Assembly: GCA_002790175.1 (NCBI GenBank)
Contig: PFUQ01000064.1
Span: forward strand, 1 to 6,801
From: Flavobacteriales bacterium CG_4_9_14_3_um_filter_32_8
GTDB lineage: Bacteria; Bacteroidota; Bacteroidia; Flavobacteriales_E; Vicingaceae
DNA length: 6,801 nt
Direction of reading: 5' to 3'
The notes under the pieces were generated by a model. That model was not told where the DNA came from. It saw nothing but the letters and a program-made list of their open reading frames with translations, and searched no databases. Both the position numbers and the translations under genes were made by a program. Shown piece after piece: positions 6,602 through 6,801 of the stretch. Position 1 is the stretch's first letter, and every line of letters begins with the position of its first letter.

Positions 6602-6618
6602 TTTTTAGATAGCCTCTT
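6586..6618 (-). terminator. Minus-strand terminator downstream of the metal-binding remnant
   Basis: On the minus strand AAGAGGCTATCT (6618-6607) pairs with AGATAGCTTCTT (6602-6591) around an AAAA loop as a continuous 12-bp stem with one G-U pair, followed by more T (6590-6588). On the plus strand the same position is an A-C mismatch and the U tract is poor, so the hairpin fits best as a terminator for leftward transcription. It may also help end yifB transcription. Confidence 0.6.
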
Positions 6619-6641
6619 AGTGACGCAATACAATAATTTTT

Positions 6642-6728
6642 TTATTCAGTCAAATCCATTCCACACTCAGAACAAGTATCTTCTGCTTTTCCTACAATTT
6701 CAGGGTGCATGGGGCATGAATAAACGGG
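6642..6728 (-). pseudogene. C-terminal remnant of a heavy-metal-binding-domain (HMBD) protein
   Basis: Read leftward, codons from 6728 to the TAA at 6642-6644 give 28 residues, starting PVYSCPMHPEIVGK and ending CSECGMDLTE. This carries the CPMHP and C-x2-CGM signature of the heavy-metal-binding domain found in small metal-binding proteins, efflux adaptors and at the ends of copper ATPases. Ending directly after GMDL is typical of stand-alone versions, where the domain is the C-terminus. No intact gene surrounds it: an in-frame TGA (6731-6729) lies just upstream. The only in-frame ATG (6710-6708) is the Met within CPMHP, so a product starting there would lose the first Cys. The other two frames also stop within a short distance. 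A terminator on the same strand follows downstream. I infer a decayed or truncated gene; the domain identity is firm, the history is not. Confidence 0.7.
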
Positions 6729-6755
6729 TCAGGTAAAAAAGTTGGGGAATAATAT

Positions 6756-6763
6756 TATTTTTG
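6756..6763 (+). promoter_or_regulatory. Candidate -7 box for a rightward gene beyond the window
   Basis: TATTTTTG matches the Bacteroidota -7 consensus TAnnTTTG exactly. The nearest TTG upstream (6742-6744) is only 11 bases away, shorter than the usual -33 spacing. No start codon is seen before the window ends, so a rightward gene just outside is inference. Confidence 0.35.
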
Positions 6764-6778
6764 TAAAAAAAAGCTATC
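6761..6778. repeat. Imperfect 18-bp direct repeat, right copy
   Basis: This copy matches 6584-6601 at 17 of 18 positions, at an offset of 177 bases. It overlaps the end of the TATTTTTG box at 6756-6763. Confidence 0.6.
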
Positions 6779-6801
6779 GAAACACAAGACATAAAATTAT
6801 T

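Noticed and set aside
6451..6633. Minus-strand 60-residue open frame across the yifB end
   Set aside because: Most of it is antisense to the conserved yifB C-terminus and the rest crosses the hairpin at 6591-6618; no motif is seen.
6642..6710. Intact 22-residue metal peptide starting at the ATG within CPMHP
   Set aside because: That start removes the first Cys of the metal site, and no homologous protein is known to me to begin there; a remnant is more likely.

Overview
The window is AT-rich and reads as chromosome from a member of the Bacteroidota, most likely a Flavobacteriales relative. The evidence is the gene order (TPR-tail protein, secG, groES, groEL), the near absence of Shine-Dalgarno sequences, and several matches to the Bacteroidota -7 promoter motif TAnnTTTG. 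The protein sequences also match that phylum in style. Genus and species cannot be fixed from the sequence alone.

Layout. Positions 1-581 hold the C-terminal part of a gene that runs in from the left edge. It ends in a TPR-like tail and overlaps secG (578-934) by an ATGA junction. A strong intrinsic terminator (958-997) closes that operon. The groES-groEL chaperonin operon (1105-3041) follows and has its own terminator (3061-3091). A TTG-start spermidine-synthase-like methyltransferase (3113-3775) converges on a short exported protein of unknown function (3825-4280, minus strand), and the two share a bidirectional terminator (3777-3804). Divergent from the exported protein are gmhA (4370-4942), a heptose-pathway isomerase, and then yifB/comM (5039-6577), an AAA+ ATPase. 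An intergenic patch of short tandem repeats lies between gmhA and yifB.

The last 224 bases hold what looks like the C-terminal remnant of a heavy-metal-binding-domain protein (6642-6728, minus). A terminator lies downstream of it on its own strand, and an imperfect 18-bp direct repeat flanks the whole segment.

The genes are mainly housekeeping: protein export (SecG), protein folding (GroES/GroEL), LPS inner-core sugar synthesis (GmhA) and DNA branch migration in transformation (YifB/ComM). I see no defence system, mobile element, CRISPR array or other new multi-gene system. The observations most worth a second look are the metal-binding remnant with its flanking repeat, the period-8 ATGTG array that runs into the gmhA stop codon, and a TTACAA-N4-TTGTAA inverted repeat upstream of groES.
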